From positions 1 through 45,923 of the forward strand of contig CALFPM010000057.1 in NCBI GenBank assembly GCA_937919155.1: a stretch of 45,923 bases of DNA, in the 5' to 3' direction. Under the pieces are notes generated by a model that saw only the letters and a list, made by a program, of their open reading frames with translations, was not told the origin of the DNA and searched no databases. Shown piece by piece: positions 14,559 to 21,805 of the stretch. A program made the position numbers and the translations under genes. This DNA is from an uncultured Clostridia bacterium (lineage in GTDB: Bacteria > Bacillota > Clostridia > Oscillospirales > Acutalibacteraceae). Each line of letters opens with the position of its first letter. Position 1 is the stretch's first letter.

Positions 14559-16478
14559 TTATGAAATCTGAGTTTTGAATATCGCCTTGTTTTTCGAAAC
14601 ATAAAGCTCGCCGAAAAGCAGATTGCTGAAATTTTCAACGGTTATTTCCTGCGGAGGAACAACAGGATATTCCGCATTGTATGAATCGGAATTATGCTTT
14701 GAATTAACCTTGGTGAAAAGATAATTATTGCCGATTCTGTGAACATAAAATCCGTCAATCTCTATTCTCTGAGGCAGATAGCAGGTATAACCGAAATCGT
14801 GATCCTCGGAATTTTCCGCTTTTATAATATGGCTTGATATACCCGTGGGATAAAACTTGCAGTTGCGGATAACAAGCTCACCGTTCCAGGTTGATCCGTA
14901 ATCAGAACGAAGGTCAACAAAATCTTCAGCTAAAACGGTTGTGTTCTCAATCAGAGCAGTTCCGTTTCCTATCAGTTTTATGCCGTGATGGCCGAGAACA
15001 GAATTGATAACCGTTGCGTTGAGAACACCCTGATGAGCGTCAAATCGGGAAAGCGCGCAGCCGTCATACACCAGATTTTTGCAGTAGTTCGTGCCTGCAA
15101 TTCCCCAATAATCGTTATCGGATATATCGTTTGTCTGGTTGCAGTTGATGAACTTTGCATTCACTGCCGTGGCGGCACCTATATCGTAAGTGCCCATTGT
15201 TACGGATGTTCCCGCAGAACCTGTTGTTGAATACTTTTTATGACCTGTAAACGTGCTGTTTTTCACCGTTACCTCAGCACAGCACGAAAGGCTGACAAAA
15301 GCCGAATACGGCGCACCCGTTTTACCCTCATTTTTAACATCGTGATATATTCCGTCTATGACAGTGTTTGAGCGTCTGACCTGAATACCTCTTGCGTAAT
15401 AGTTATATTCGGAAGCCGCGTTATTGGCAACGGTTGTGAATCTGCCGCCTTTTACGGTCAATGTTTCGGTGTCCATGGGATAAGCCGTGGCAGCGGTAAT
15501 TGAATCAAAATCCCAGATAAGCGGAGTTTCGGGTGAAATGTTTCCGTTTTCATCAACAAGTATGACATCGGTCTGATTGCTGCCCGAATTCTGATTTGCG
15601 CCCTTGCGGATATACCGCTTGACATTGGAATCCGTAAGCACAACAAGGCTTTCGCCCTCAAGTGACGTGCCTATGTTCTCAGCATCAGATTTAAGAGGAG
15701 AAACCTTATCTGTTATATTTATTGCGCCCTGTGACGGAGCAATATTGAATATCCAAGCGCTTCTGTTTTCCACCTGAGTGTCGTCAATTATGAAGCGTGC
15801 GGTTGACCAATCGGTGTCAGTCGTAATAACCGCGGTTTTGTTTGCACCGCCGATATAATATGTTGCGGTTTCGGTTGCAAAAACGCTCAATCCGTTTGCG
15901 TTTGCATATTCATGGGTTTTTACAACAGCTTCAAAGTCATCTGCTTTGCCGTCACCCACTGCCCCGAAATCCTCATATGTCACATAATCCGAGAAAGTTT
16001 TGGTGAACTCATAGCCGTCTTTGAAGTCATAAACGCCTTGTGATGCAAGCAAAACTTCATCTGCAAAAGCGGTTATTCCCCTTGAAATTCCTGCATCCGA
16101 ACTGCCCGTGATATAAATATTGCCGTTTTCAACCTTAAGGCTGAAGCTGTCCGTATCATTCAGAGCCTCGTTGATTACAAAAGCTTTTTCGGCGGCATTT
16201 TTTGCTGATTCAATCTTTTTGCCGCATGCCTTGTAAAACTCATCGCAAAGGGTTTGCGCGGCATCGGAATAAAGAGCGTCTTGCGGAGCAATAACAGAAT
16301 ATTCATCAAGAGCCACACCGTTAACGGTTATCCCCTCAAGAGGTCTCACAATATACGGACTCTCATAGCTGCCCTTTGCAAGCTCAATTTTAAGCTCCAT
16401 TCCGGAGAAAAGCTGCGAAAAGGTCGCAGTGAAAAAAGAAACTATGCACATTATAAAAGCAATTATTCGTGAAAGCAT
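14559..16478 (-). CDS. extracytoplasmic pectate-lyase-like right-handed beta-helix protein
   Basis: 639 residues. A hydrophobic N-terminal segment (about 4-24) marks export. Residues ~55-160 resemble the small N-terminal domain found before several glycosidase barrels (GH67-N/GH20b-like), with a SSDAGISRGITAFADEVL motif. From ~170 the sequence YVTYEDFGAVGDGKADD is the typical opening of a Pectate_lyase_3-type beta-helix, and the remainder shows regular beta-helix coils (TVKGGRFTTV, VTVKNSTFTGH, KFINCNQ, VIRNCKFYP). Lyase or hydrolase activity cannot be assigned, since no catalytic set is obvious. The ATG follows GGGGATG. It faces the GH28-like gene tail to tail, suggesting a shared polysaccharide target. 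Confidence 0.7.
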   Translation of the reverse strand: MLSRIIAFIMCIVSFFTATFSQLFSGMELKIELAKGSYESPYIVRPLEGITVNGVALDEYSVIAPQDALYSDAAQTLCDEFYKACGKKIESAKNAAEKAFVINEALNDTDSFSLKVENGNIYITGSSDAGISRGITAFADEVLLASQGVYDFKDGYEFTKTFSDYVTYEDFGAVGDGKADDFEAVVKTHEYANANGLSVFATETATYYIGGANKTAVITTDTDWSTARFIIDDTQVENRSAWIFNIAPSQGAINITDKVSPLKSDAENIGTSLEGESLVVLTDSNVKRYIRKGANQNSGSNQTDVILVDENGNISPETPLIWDFDSITAATAYPMDTETLTVKGGRFTTVANNAASEYNYYARGIQVRRSNTVIDGIYHDVKNEGKTGAPYSAFVSLSCCAEVTVKNSTFTGHKKYSTTGSAGTSVTMGTYDIGAATAVNAKFINCNQTNDISDNDYWGIAGTNYCKNLVYDGCALSRFDAHQGVLNATVINSVLGHHGIKLIGNGTALIENTTVLAEDFVDLRSDYGSTWNGELVIRNCKFYPTGISSHIIKAENSEDHDFGYTCYLPQRIEIDGFYVHRIGNNYLFTKVNSKHNSDSYNAEYPVVPPQEITVENFSNLLFGELYVSKNKAIFKTQIS

Positions 16479-16527
16479 TTTTTCATCCCCTTTGATTTTT
16501 CAAAACAAATCCCTGTTTCTGTAAAAT

Positions 16528-16556
16528 ATTTTAGCAAGGTGACGAGCCAAAAGCAA
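16528..16556 (-). promoter_or_regulatory. promoter of the beta-helix gene
   Basis: TTGCTT and TAAAAT on the minus strand with 17-base spacing, 50 bases upstream of the ATG. Confidence 0.55.
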
Positions 16557-16572
16557 GATAAATTTTGTTCTC

Positions 16573-16599
16573 AAAAAAACAACCTCCCGTGCAGGGCGG
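16573..16599 (-). terminator. probable terminator of the HTH-desulfoferrodoxin gene
   Basis: On the minus strand CCGCCC, loop TGCAC, GGGAGG (one mismatch), followed by TTGTTTTTTT, seven bases after the stop. Confidence 0.6.
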
Positions 16600-16605
16600 C
16601 TTCGG

Positions 16606-17190
16606 TTACACTTTCTTTTTCATCAGACCGTGTTTGTTGCAATAAATAAAGATATATCCTCTGCCTCGGAGTTGCATTCGGGTTTCCGCATTGCCCTCGG
16701 GATAAAGCTTGACAAACTGCACCCTGTCCGATGTGAGATAGGCAACAAACGAAATAAAATGAGTTTTCGTCATTTCGTGGCGGACGGTGATAAAATGCTC
16801 GTCCTCAACTTTTTCAACTGTTATTTCGTGAAGCTCATCAACCTCTTCCGCCTCAAGGGCAGGCAGAGTTATCCCGCAGCAGCTGACAACCGTCTCCCCC
16901 GTTGAGCGGATAATGTTACCGCACAAGGGACAAACATAAAATCGGGAGCGCAGAATGTTTGACGAAATATTTTTATTGACAACCGTATTCCCCGACATAA
17001 GCTCCATCACCGAAACACCCAGCGCCTTTGCAAGAGGCTCAATCAGAGTAATGTCGGGCAGACCCTTTGCAGTTTCCCATTTTGAAACCGCCTTGCTGCT
17101 GACACCGATTTGCTCGGCAAGCTGTGCCTGTGTGATTCCTTTTTCTTCCCGCAGGCGTCTGACGGTTGCACCTGTAATATAATTATCCAT
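16606..17190 (-). CDS. HTH (XRE) regulator fused to a complete desulfoferrodoxin domain
   Basis: 194 residues. Residues 8-65 are a Cro/XRE helix-turn-helix (LREEKGITQAQLAEQIGVSS then KAVSKWE). Residues 82-194 align over their whole length with desulfoferrodoxin (two-iron superoxide reductase). Centre I ligands are Cys87, Cys90, Cys104 and Cys105 (CPLCGN, SCCG). Centre II ligands are His121, His138, His144, Cys184 and His187 (HEM..TH, YCNKHG). The Lys just before the first centre II His in superoxide reductase, which aids catalysis, is Leu120 here. The natural reading is a regulator sensing superoxide, oxygen or iron, but enzyme activity is not excluded. The ATG follows AAAGGAG. It is divergent from a Gfo/Idh/MocA-phosphodiesterase operon, its likely target. 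Confidence 0.88.
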   Translation of the reverse strand: MDNYITGATVRRLREEKGITQAQLAEQIGVSSKAVSKWETAKGLPDITLIEPLAKALGVSVMELMSGNTVVNKNISSNILRSRFYVCPLCGNIIRSTGETVVSCCGITLPALEAEEVDELHEITVEKVEDEHFITVRHEMTKTHFISFVAYLTSDRVQFVKLYPEGNAETRMQLRGRGYIFIYCNKHGLMKKKV

Positions 17191-17211
17191 ATCCGTTTCT
17201 CCTTTGATTCA

Positions 17212-17240
17212 ATTATAAATCATACTCTGAAAAAGCACAA
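17212..17240 (-). promoter_or_regulatory. promoter of the HTH-desulfoferrodoxin gene
   Basis: TTGTGC and TATAAT on the minus strand, spacer 17, about 20 bases before the ATG. Confidence 0.6.
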
Positions 17241-17266
17241 CCTACTCTGCGTTGAAATTCTCCGTC

Positions 17267-17295
17267 TTGACTGAACGGAATAACCGTTGTAAAAT
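17267..17295 (+). promoter_or_regulatory. promoter of the Gfo/Idh/MocA-phosphodiesterase operon
   Basis: TTGACT, 17-base spacer, TAAAAT; the ATG lies 34 bases downstream. The spacer holds an inverted repeat (see the next entry). Confidence 0.75.
17274..17288. promoter_or_regulatory. putative operator, AACGG-N5-CCGTT
   Basis: A perfect 5-bp inverted repeat with AATAA centre lies exactly between the -35 and -10 boxes of the dehydrogenase promoter, and 34 bases upstream of the divergent HTH gene's -35 box. Placement suits repression of the dehydrogenase operon by the neighbouring regulator. Confidence 0.45.
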
Positions 17296-17329
17296 AGCAT
17301 AGTAAATCCCGTTTCAGGAGGTATTATTT

Positions 17330-18337
17330 ATGGAAAAAAATTTGGTTGTTGCAAATATAGGCATGAAATTCGGTATGTGCCACGTTGAGGGCGCAATGAG
17401 CTTTGGTGCGGAAATCGGTGCAATCTGTGACAGCAACGAAGAAAACCTTCGCTTTGCAGGCGAAAGATACAACATCCCCGAAGAAAAAAGATTCACGGAT
17501 TATGCAGACATTATCAATAACGATGCCATTGACGTTGTGACGGTTGCCATCCCTGACCAGCAGCACGTCAAGGTTTCCTGCGATTTGCTCCGTGCAGGCA
17601 AACACGTTTTGTGTGAAAAGCCTCTTGCGCTGACCCGCGAGGATATCAGGGAAATGGTGAAGGTTGCCAAAGAGTGCGACTCAAAATTCATGGTCGGTCA
17701 GATTTGCCGATTCACACCCGCATTCATCAAAGCAAAAGAGCTCGTTGATTCAGACGTTATCGGTGATATTTATTATGTTGAGTCCGAATATGCTCACGAC
17801 TATATGTATCTGGTTGACACCTGGCGCGCAGACCCCAACCGCCACGGCGTTATCGGCGGCGGATGCCACGCTGTTGACCTTCTCCGCTGGATTGCAGGCG
17901 ACCCCACAGAAGTTATGGCTTACGGCACCCACAAGCTTCTGCCCACAGTTGCTTATGACGATGCAACCATTGCAATAATGAAATTCCCCAACGATGTTAT
18001 CGGCAAAGTCTTTGTTTCAACAGGATGCAAGCGCGATTACACAATGCGCACTCTCATCTACGGCACAAAGGGCACAATCATCTGCGACAACACTTCGCCC
18101 ACAATGCAGCTTTTCACCATCGGCGAAGACGAAATGGCTCACGAGCCTCAGACAATTGAAATTGAGGTCAACAACCACAACGCCGCCGCAGAATTCACCG
18201 TGTTTGCAGATTCAATCTTAAACGGCACACCCGTTGCAACCGATGCAACAGAGGGCGCAAAAACCGTTGAAGTGTGCCTCGCAATTGTTGAATCATCAAA
18301 AACAGGAAAACCCGTTGCTCCCAATTACGAATTTTAA
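17330..18337 (+). CDS. Gfo/Idh/MocA-family NAD(P)-dependent oxidoreductase
   Basis: 335 residues, cytoplasmic. The N-terminal Rossmann domain covers ~1-125 with DVVTVAIPDQQH and HVLCEKPLAL (the EKP motif with the catalytic Lys). The C-terminal alpha/beta domain has GGGCHAVDLLRWIAGDPTEVMAYGT with the substrate-site GG..H..D. The nucleotide loop at the N-terminus (ANIGMKFGMCHV) is a variant of GxGxxG. Such enzymes oxidise or epimerise sugars, inositols and amino sugars; the substrate is not known. The ATG follows CAGGAGG. It is followed after 12 bases by the phosphodiesterase gene in the same operon. Confidence 0.88.
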   Translation: MEKNLVVANIGMKFGMCHVEGAMSFGAEIGAICDSNEENLRFAGERYNIPEEKRFTDYADIINNDAIDVVTVAIPDQQHVKVSCDLLRAGKHVLCEKPLALTREDIREMVKVAKECDSKFMVGQICRFTPAFIKAKELVDSDVIGDIYYVESEYAHDYMYLVDTWRADPNRHGVIGGGCHAVDLLRWIAGDPTEVMAYGTHKLLPTVAYDDATIAIMKFPNDVIGKVFVSTGCKRDYTMRTLIYGTKGTIICDNTSPTMQLFTIGEDEMAHEPQTIEIEVNNHNAAAEFTVFADSILNGTPVATDATEGAKTVEVCLAIVESSKTGKPVAPNYEF

Positions 18338-18349
18338 GGAGAAAGCATT

Positions 18350-19114
18350 ATGAAAACCATTGTCATTCTTGTTGACGGTATGCGCCCCGACTCACTGGCA
18401 GGCATTGCAAACGCTCATAAAATAATCGGCGAATCCTCATATGCAATGGATGCGCAAACAGTTTTCCCGTCCGTGACCCTGCCCTGCCACATCTCGCTTT
18501 TCCACAGCGTCACTCCCGAAAGACACGGCACCACCACAAACACATATATGCCTCAGGTGAGACCTATCAATGGACTTTGCGAGGTACTCAAGCAGGCAGA
18601 CAAGAAATGCGCAATCTTCTATAACTGGGAGGAAATCCGCGATGTTTCCCGCCCCAACTCCCTTGCACACGCCTGTTTCTATGCAGGCAGAAGAATCGGC
18701 TACAAGGAAGCTGGCGAAGTGCTCACCGATGAGCTGATTAAGTATGCAAAGGACTATGACCCCGACTTCACCTTCCTTTATTTCGGTCACACCGATATGG
18801 AAGGACACAGACACGGCTGGATGAGCGCGGAATACCTTGAAGCAATGCAGGATTGCTGGAATAACATTGAAAAAATCATTGACGCACTCGGCGATGAATA
18901 TACATACATCATCACCTCTGACCACGGCGGACACGACAGAACTCACGGCAGCGAAATGCCCGAGGATATGCTCATTCCCGTCATCATCAGAGGCAACGGC
19001 TTTGAAAAGGGCAAGATTCTTGAAAATGTAAATATTATGGACATTGCCCCCACCGTAACTGCGCTTCACGGCGTTGAGCCTGACCTTGATTGGGAAGGCA
19101 AATCTCTTATATAA
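18350..19114 (+). CDS. alkaline-phosphatase-superfamily phosphodiesterase/nucleotide pyrophosphatase
   Basis: 254 residues, cytoplasmic (no signal). It follows the type I phosphodiesterase/nucleotide pyrophosphatase pattern: Asp9 in VDGMRPD, the presumed nucleophile Thr43 in FPSVTLPCH, YFGHTDMEGHRHG with the Asp/His metal pair, and SDHGGHDRTHG with the second Asp/His pair; MDIAPTV is the usual C-terminal motif. It is shorter than most family members (often 400 or more) and has no insert domain, so the substrate is probably small. It is coupled to the dehydrogenase upstream, suggesting joint handling of a phosphorylated sugar or phosphodiester, which is inference. Confidence 0.87.
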   Translation: MKTIVILVDGMRPDSLAGIANAHKIIGESSYAMDAQTVFPSVTLPCHISLFHSVTPERHGTTTNTYMPQVRPINGLCEVLKQADKKCAIFYNWEEIRDVSRPNSLAHACFYAGRRIGYKEAGEVLTDELIKYAKDYDPDFTFLYFGHTDMEGHRHGWMSAEYLEAMQDCWNNIEKIIDALGDEYTYIITSDHGGHDRTHGSEMPEDMLIPVIIRGNGFEKGKILENVNIMDIAPTVTALHGVEPDLDWEGKSLI

Positions 19115-19121
19115 CCGCACT

Positions 19122-19147
19122 TACCCTCTGCTTTATCGCAGGGGGTA
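19122..19147 (+). terminator. terminator of the dehydrogenase-phosphodiesterase operon
   Basis: TACCCTCTGC and GCAGGGGGTA (10 bp, one G-U) with loop TTTATC and a TTTTATT tail. Confidence 0.88.
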
Positions 19148-19155
19148 TTTTATTG

Positions 19156-19184
19156 TTGAGAAATTTCTGATTGTATGATATAAT
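19156..19184 (+). promoter_or_regulatory. promoter of the zinc-ribbon-pnuC-MFS operon
   Basis: TTGAGA, 17 bases, TATAAT; the ATG is 30 bases downstream. Confidence 0.75.
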
Positions 19185-19214
19185 GTAAAGGTTAAAGTAA
19201 CGGGAGGTGCGAAA

Positions 19215-19601
19215 ATGGGCGCAATGCTTGTGGGAATAGTAACCGGTATGTTTGCGTGGATATTTTTTATTGTATTCACCATTTTGTTTGCTCTCTTGAT
19301 TTTCATTGATGCCCGCCGCCACAATATGAAATCAGGCTTATGGGCAATCACGGCACTGATTTTAAACTTTTATATTCTGCCCGTCTACATATATACAAGG
19401 ATAAAAATTGCCACTCTCAAATGTGAAAACTGCGGTGCAAAAGTAAACCAAAAAAATTTCTGCTCTCAGTGCGGCTCAGAAATCAGAAAATTCAATGACG
19501 AAGCAATTTTAAAAAAATTTCTCAAAATTGTGCTGATTGTCGTGGCAGTAATTCTTGTTGTCGGCTCAATCTATGTTCCGCTTACCTCACTCTGGACTTA
19601 A
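19215..19601 (+). CDS. zinc-ribbon membrane protein
   Basis: 128 residues. Two membrane spans (about 5-30 and 42-62) are followed by a cytoplasmic-type zinc ribbon, CENCGAKVNQKNFCSQCG (two CxxC pairs), and a third hydrophobic helix near the C-terminus (about 103-122). Proteins of this build are common in Clostridia and mostly uncharacterised. The ATG follows GGGAGG. It is the first gene of an operon with pnuC (13-base gap) and an MFS permease. I see no specific function. Confidence 0.75.
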   Translation: MGAMLVGIVTGMFAWIFFIVFTILFALLIFIDARRHNMKSGLWAITALILNFYILPVYIYTRIKIATLKCENCGAKVNQKNFCSQCGSEIRKFNDEAILKKFLKIVLIVVAVILVVGSIYVPLTSLWT

Positions 19602-19614
19602 GGAGGGAAACTAC

Positions 19615-20331
19615 TTGCAAGCTCAGATAAACCCGAAAAAATTATCCAAAAAAGACATTTTCATCTTTATCCTTATGATATGCACTGCGGTGCTTATCAC
19701 CGTTGCAGGAATAATGAACAAGCAGAAATTCCCTTTGATTATGCCCCTGTATGTTTCGCTGGTAATCGGTATGCTTCAATCCCGTGTCAACCGATTTGCA
19801 AGCCTTATGGGCAGCATAAACTCTTTGGTTTACGCCGCGGTTTATGCTTATTACCACCTTTATGCCTCTGCATTTTCAGCTTTGTTGTTTTCCTGTCCCA
19901 TCCAGCTTCTGACCTTCATCCGTTGGAATAAAAACAAATGGGAGCATTCAACAAAACTCCGCAAACTCAGCAACAAACAGAGAATATGGCTCTCCGTTGG
20001 CTACGTTGTTGCGCTGGGGATTCTGTGGGTTGTTCTTCCGCTTATCGGCTCGGAATACGTTTTTCTGGACAGTATAACGAACGTGCTGGGCATTCTGATT
20101 TATTTCCTGACTATGTTTGCCTATGTTGAATACACATTTTTAATGATAATCAACGGCATAATCGGCATTGCTCTTTATGTCACAATGCTGGAGGCAAACC
20201 CCGAAACGGTGACTTATCTTATATTCTCGGTTTATTCTTTCATCTGCGTTACCTTCGCTTTCTTTGAGGCAAGGAAGCTCCACGCAAGCCAGCAGAATGA
20301 AAATAATTCAGCCGAAAACAAAAAGGATTGA
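19615..20331 (+). CDS. pnuC: PnuC-family nicotinamide riboside/mononucleotide transporter
   Basis: 238 residues, about seven spans. The pattern INSLVYAAVYAYYHLYASAF...CPIQLLTFIRWNKNK matches the central PnuC region (N/S..YA.......Y........P.Q..G...W), which carries the substrate-binding Trp and polar residues. PnuC takes up nicotinamide riboside or related vitamin precursors by facilitated diffusion. The start is TTG at 19615, seven bases after AGGAGGG; an in-frame ATG 20 codons upstream lies inside the previous gene and has no site. No NadR or kinase gene is beside it. Confidence 0.82.
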   Translation: MQAQINPKKLSKKDIFIFILMICTAVLITVAGIMNKQKFPLIMPLYVSLVIGMLQSRVNRFASLMGSINSLVYAAVYAYYHLYASAFSALLFSCPIQLLTFIRWNKNKWEHSTKLRKLSNKQRIWLSVGYVVALGILWVVLPLIGSEYVFLDSITNVLGILIYFLTMFAYVEYTFLMIINGIIGIALYVTMLEANPETVTYLIFSVYSFICVTFAFFEARKLHASQQNENNSAENKKD

Positions 20332-20336
20332 TACAT

Positions 20337-21731
20337 ATGAAAACTACAGAAAAAATTTTAAAAAGCGAGCAGAATGAAATCACACGGCTCCGCAAAATGC
20401 AGAGCCGCAGTTCAGGCAGCAAATATTTTTTGATTCTGCTTGTGCTCATTGCCGTTGTCAACATTCTTGACGAAGTCACAAGCAATCTGACCGTCACCGT
20501 GCAATCCTCGTTCGTGACGGAATTCTTTGTGAACAATCCCTTTATGGGCAAATATTACACCTATGAAGACGGACTCGCTTTCCATTCGGGCATAGGCGTT
20601 TTCACCTATGTTTTAGGCATTTTCACTCCGTTCTACAAAGCGCTTGCCGACAAATGGGGCAGAAAGCCTCTTTTCGTGCTTTCAACCCTTGGTATGGCAA
20701 TGGGTCTGCTTGTGATTCATCTTTCATCAAGCTACATAATGTTCCTTGTTGGTTTTGCAATCATCAGCTTCTTTATGGGACACGATATTCAGATTATCTA
20801 TATTCTTGAAGAAGCGCCCCAGAAGCACCGCGCAAAAATCTACAGCTTCCTCAAAAGCTTTGGTATTCTCGGCGTTATTCTCATCCCCACTCTCCGCGAC
20901 ATTCTTATGGGCAACGATGCAACAAAATGGCGCGAAATTTTTCTTGTGCCTGCGCTGATTGGCTTTGCCGCCGTTGTTCTTGTTATGCTTTTTGCCAAGG
21001 ACACAAAGGTTTTCATCGATGAAAAGATAACCTATCTTTCCCGTTCTTACGAAGAAAGACAGGCAGAAAAAGCGCTCAAAAAGCAGCAGAAGGAAGCTCA
21101 GCGAAATCAATCGGGTGTGTTCAACGGAGTGAAATACATTTTCGCAAACAAGGACACAAAAATGCTTATCATTGCCCACATCATTTTTGATGCCGCCATG
21201 CCTGCAATTGCACTTTACTTTGAGTCATCAATGCACCGTGCGGGAATGAGCACAAGCAACATCACCAAGGCTCTGTTTATGGTGCCCGTAATCTACGCTT
21301 CAATCACCTTCCTTTCAGGCTTCATCGCAGACAAGGCAGGCAGAAAAACAACTGTTACTCTTTTCTCCGCAACCTGCGTTGCAGGATACATCCTTTTTGT
21401 GGCAGGTATTCTCTGCGGATGGAATCCTTATCTTGTCGGCTCATTGGCAGGTCTTTATCAGGGTTCATACTGGATCGGCAGAGACTATATGAACGTTATG
21501 ATGACCGAAAAGGTGCCCACGGATATCCGTGCATCCGTTGTTGGTGCAGAGGGTCTTTTGGTTATCATCGGTCTTGCCGTGGGATACCTGACAACCATAA
21601 TCGGTATGACTCTTATGCCCATCTGGTGGGCATGCCTTGCGGTTTCGATCCCCGCAGTTGCCGTTGCCGCAATTATATTTGTCCTTAAGGTCAAAGAAAC
21701 AAAAGGCGCAAACCTTGATGAAATAGAGTAA
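20337..21731 (+). CDS. MFS permease (sugar-porter-like)
   Basis: 464 residues from the ATG at 20337 (AAAGG ten bases upstream; a TTG three codons earlier is also possible). Twelve membrane spans are expected, with the two MFS loop motifs ADKWGRKPLF (after span 2) and ADKAGRKTTV (after span 8), and a long basic cytoplasmic loop at ~230-260. The ALADKWGRK and YILEEAP features recall sugar and organophosphate porters. The substrate is not identifiable. It is the third gene of its operon. Confidence 0.85.
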   Translation: MKTTEKILKSEQNEITRLRKMQSRSSGSKYFLILLVLIAVVNILDEVTSNLTVTVQSSFVTEFFVNNPFMGKYYTYEDGLAFHSGIGVFTYVLGIFTPFYKALADKWGRKPLFVLSTLGMAMGLLVIHLSSSYIMFLVGFAIISFFMGHDIQIIYILEEAPQKHRAKIYSFLKSFGILGVILIPTLRDILMGNDATKWREIFLVPALIGFAAVVLVMLFAKDTKVFIDEKITYLSRSYEERQAEKALKKQQKEAQRNQSGVFNGVKYIFANKDTKMLIIAHIIFDAAMPAIALYFESSMHRAGMSTSNITKALFMVPVIYASITFLSGFIADKAGRKTTVTLFSATCVAGYILFVAGILCGWNPYLVGSLAGLYQGSYWIGRDYMNVMMTEKVPTDIRASVVGAEGLLVIIGLAVGYLTTIIGMTLMPIWWACLAVSIPAVAVAAIIFVLKVKETKGANLDEIE

Positions 21732-21742
21732 AAAATCTCTAT

Positions 21743-21771
21743 TTGTAAACGACACGAAAATATGTTATAAT
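21743..21771 (+). promoter_or_regulatory. promoter of the radical SAM-MFS operon
   Basis: TTGTAA, 17 bases, TATAAT; 34 bases before the ATG. An AT-rich 8-bp inverted repeat (AAATAGAG...CTCTATTT, 21721-21744) covers the previous stop codon and touches the -35 box. Confidence 0.65.
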
Positions 21772-21805
21772 TTTATGCTAAAACAAAGCAAGGGAACGGT
21801 GCTTT

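Noticed and set aside
16606..17190. Toxin-antitoxin regulator
   Set aside because: The C-terminal part is a clear desulfoferrodoxin and no small toxin gene lies next to it.
21721..21744. AT-rich 8-bp inverted repeat as terminator of the MFS gene
   Set aside because: There is no T run after it and it overlaps the next promoter's -35 box; it was kept only as a note.
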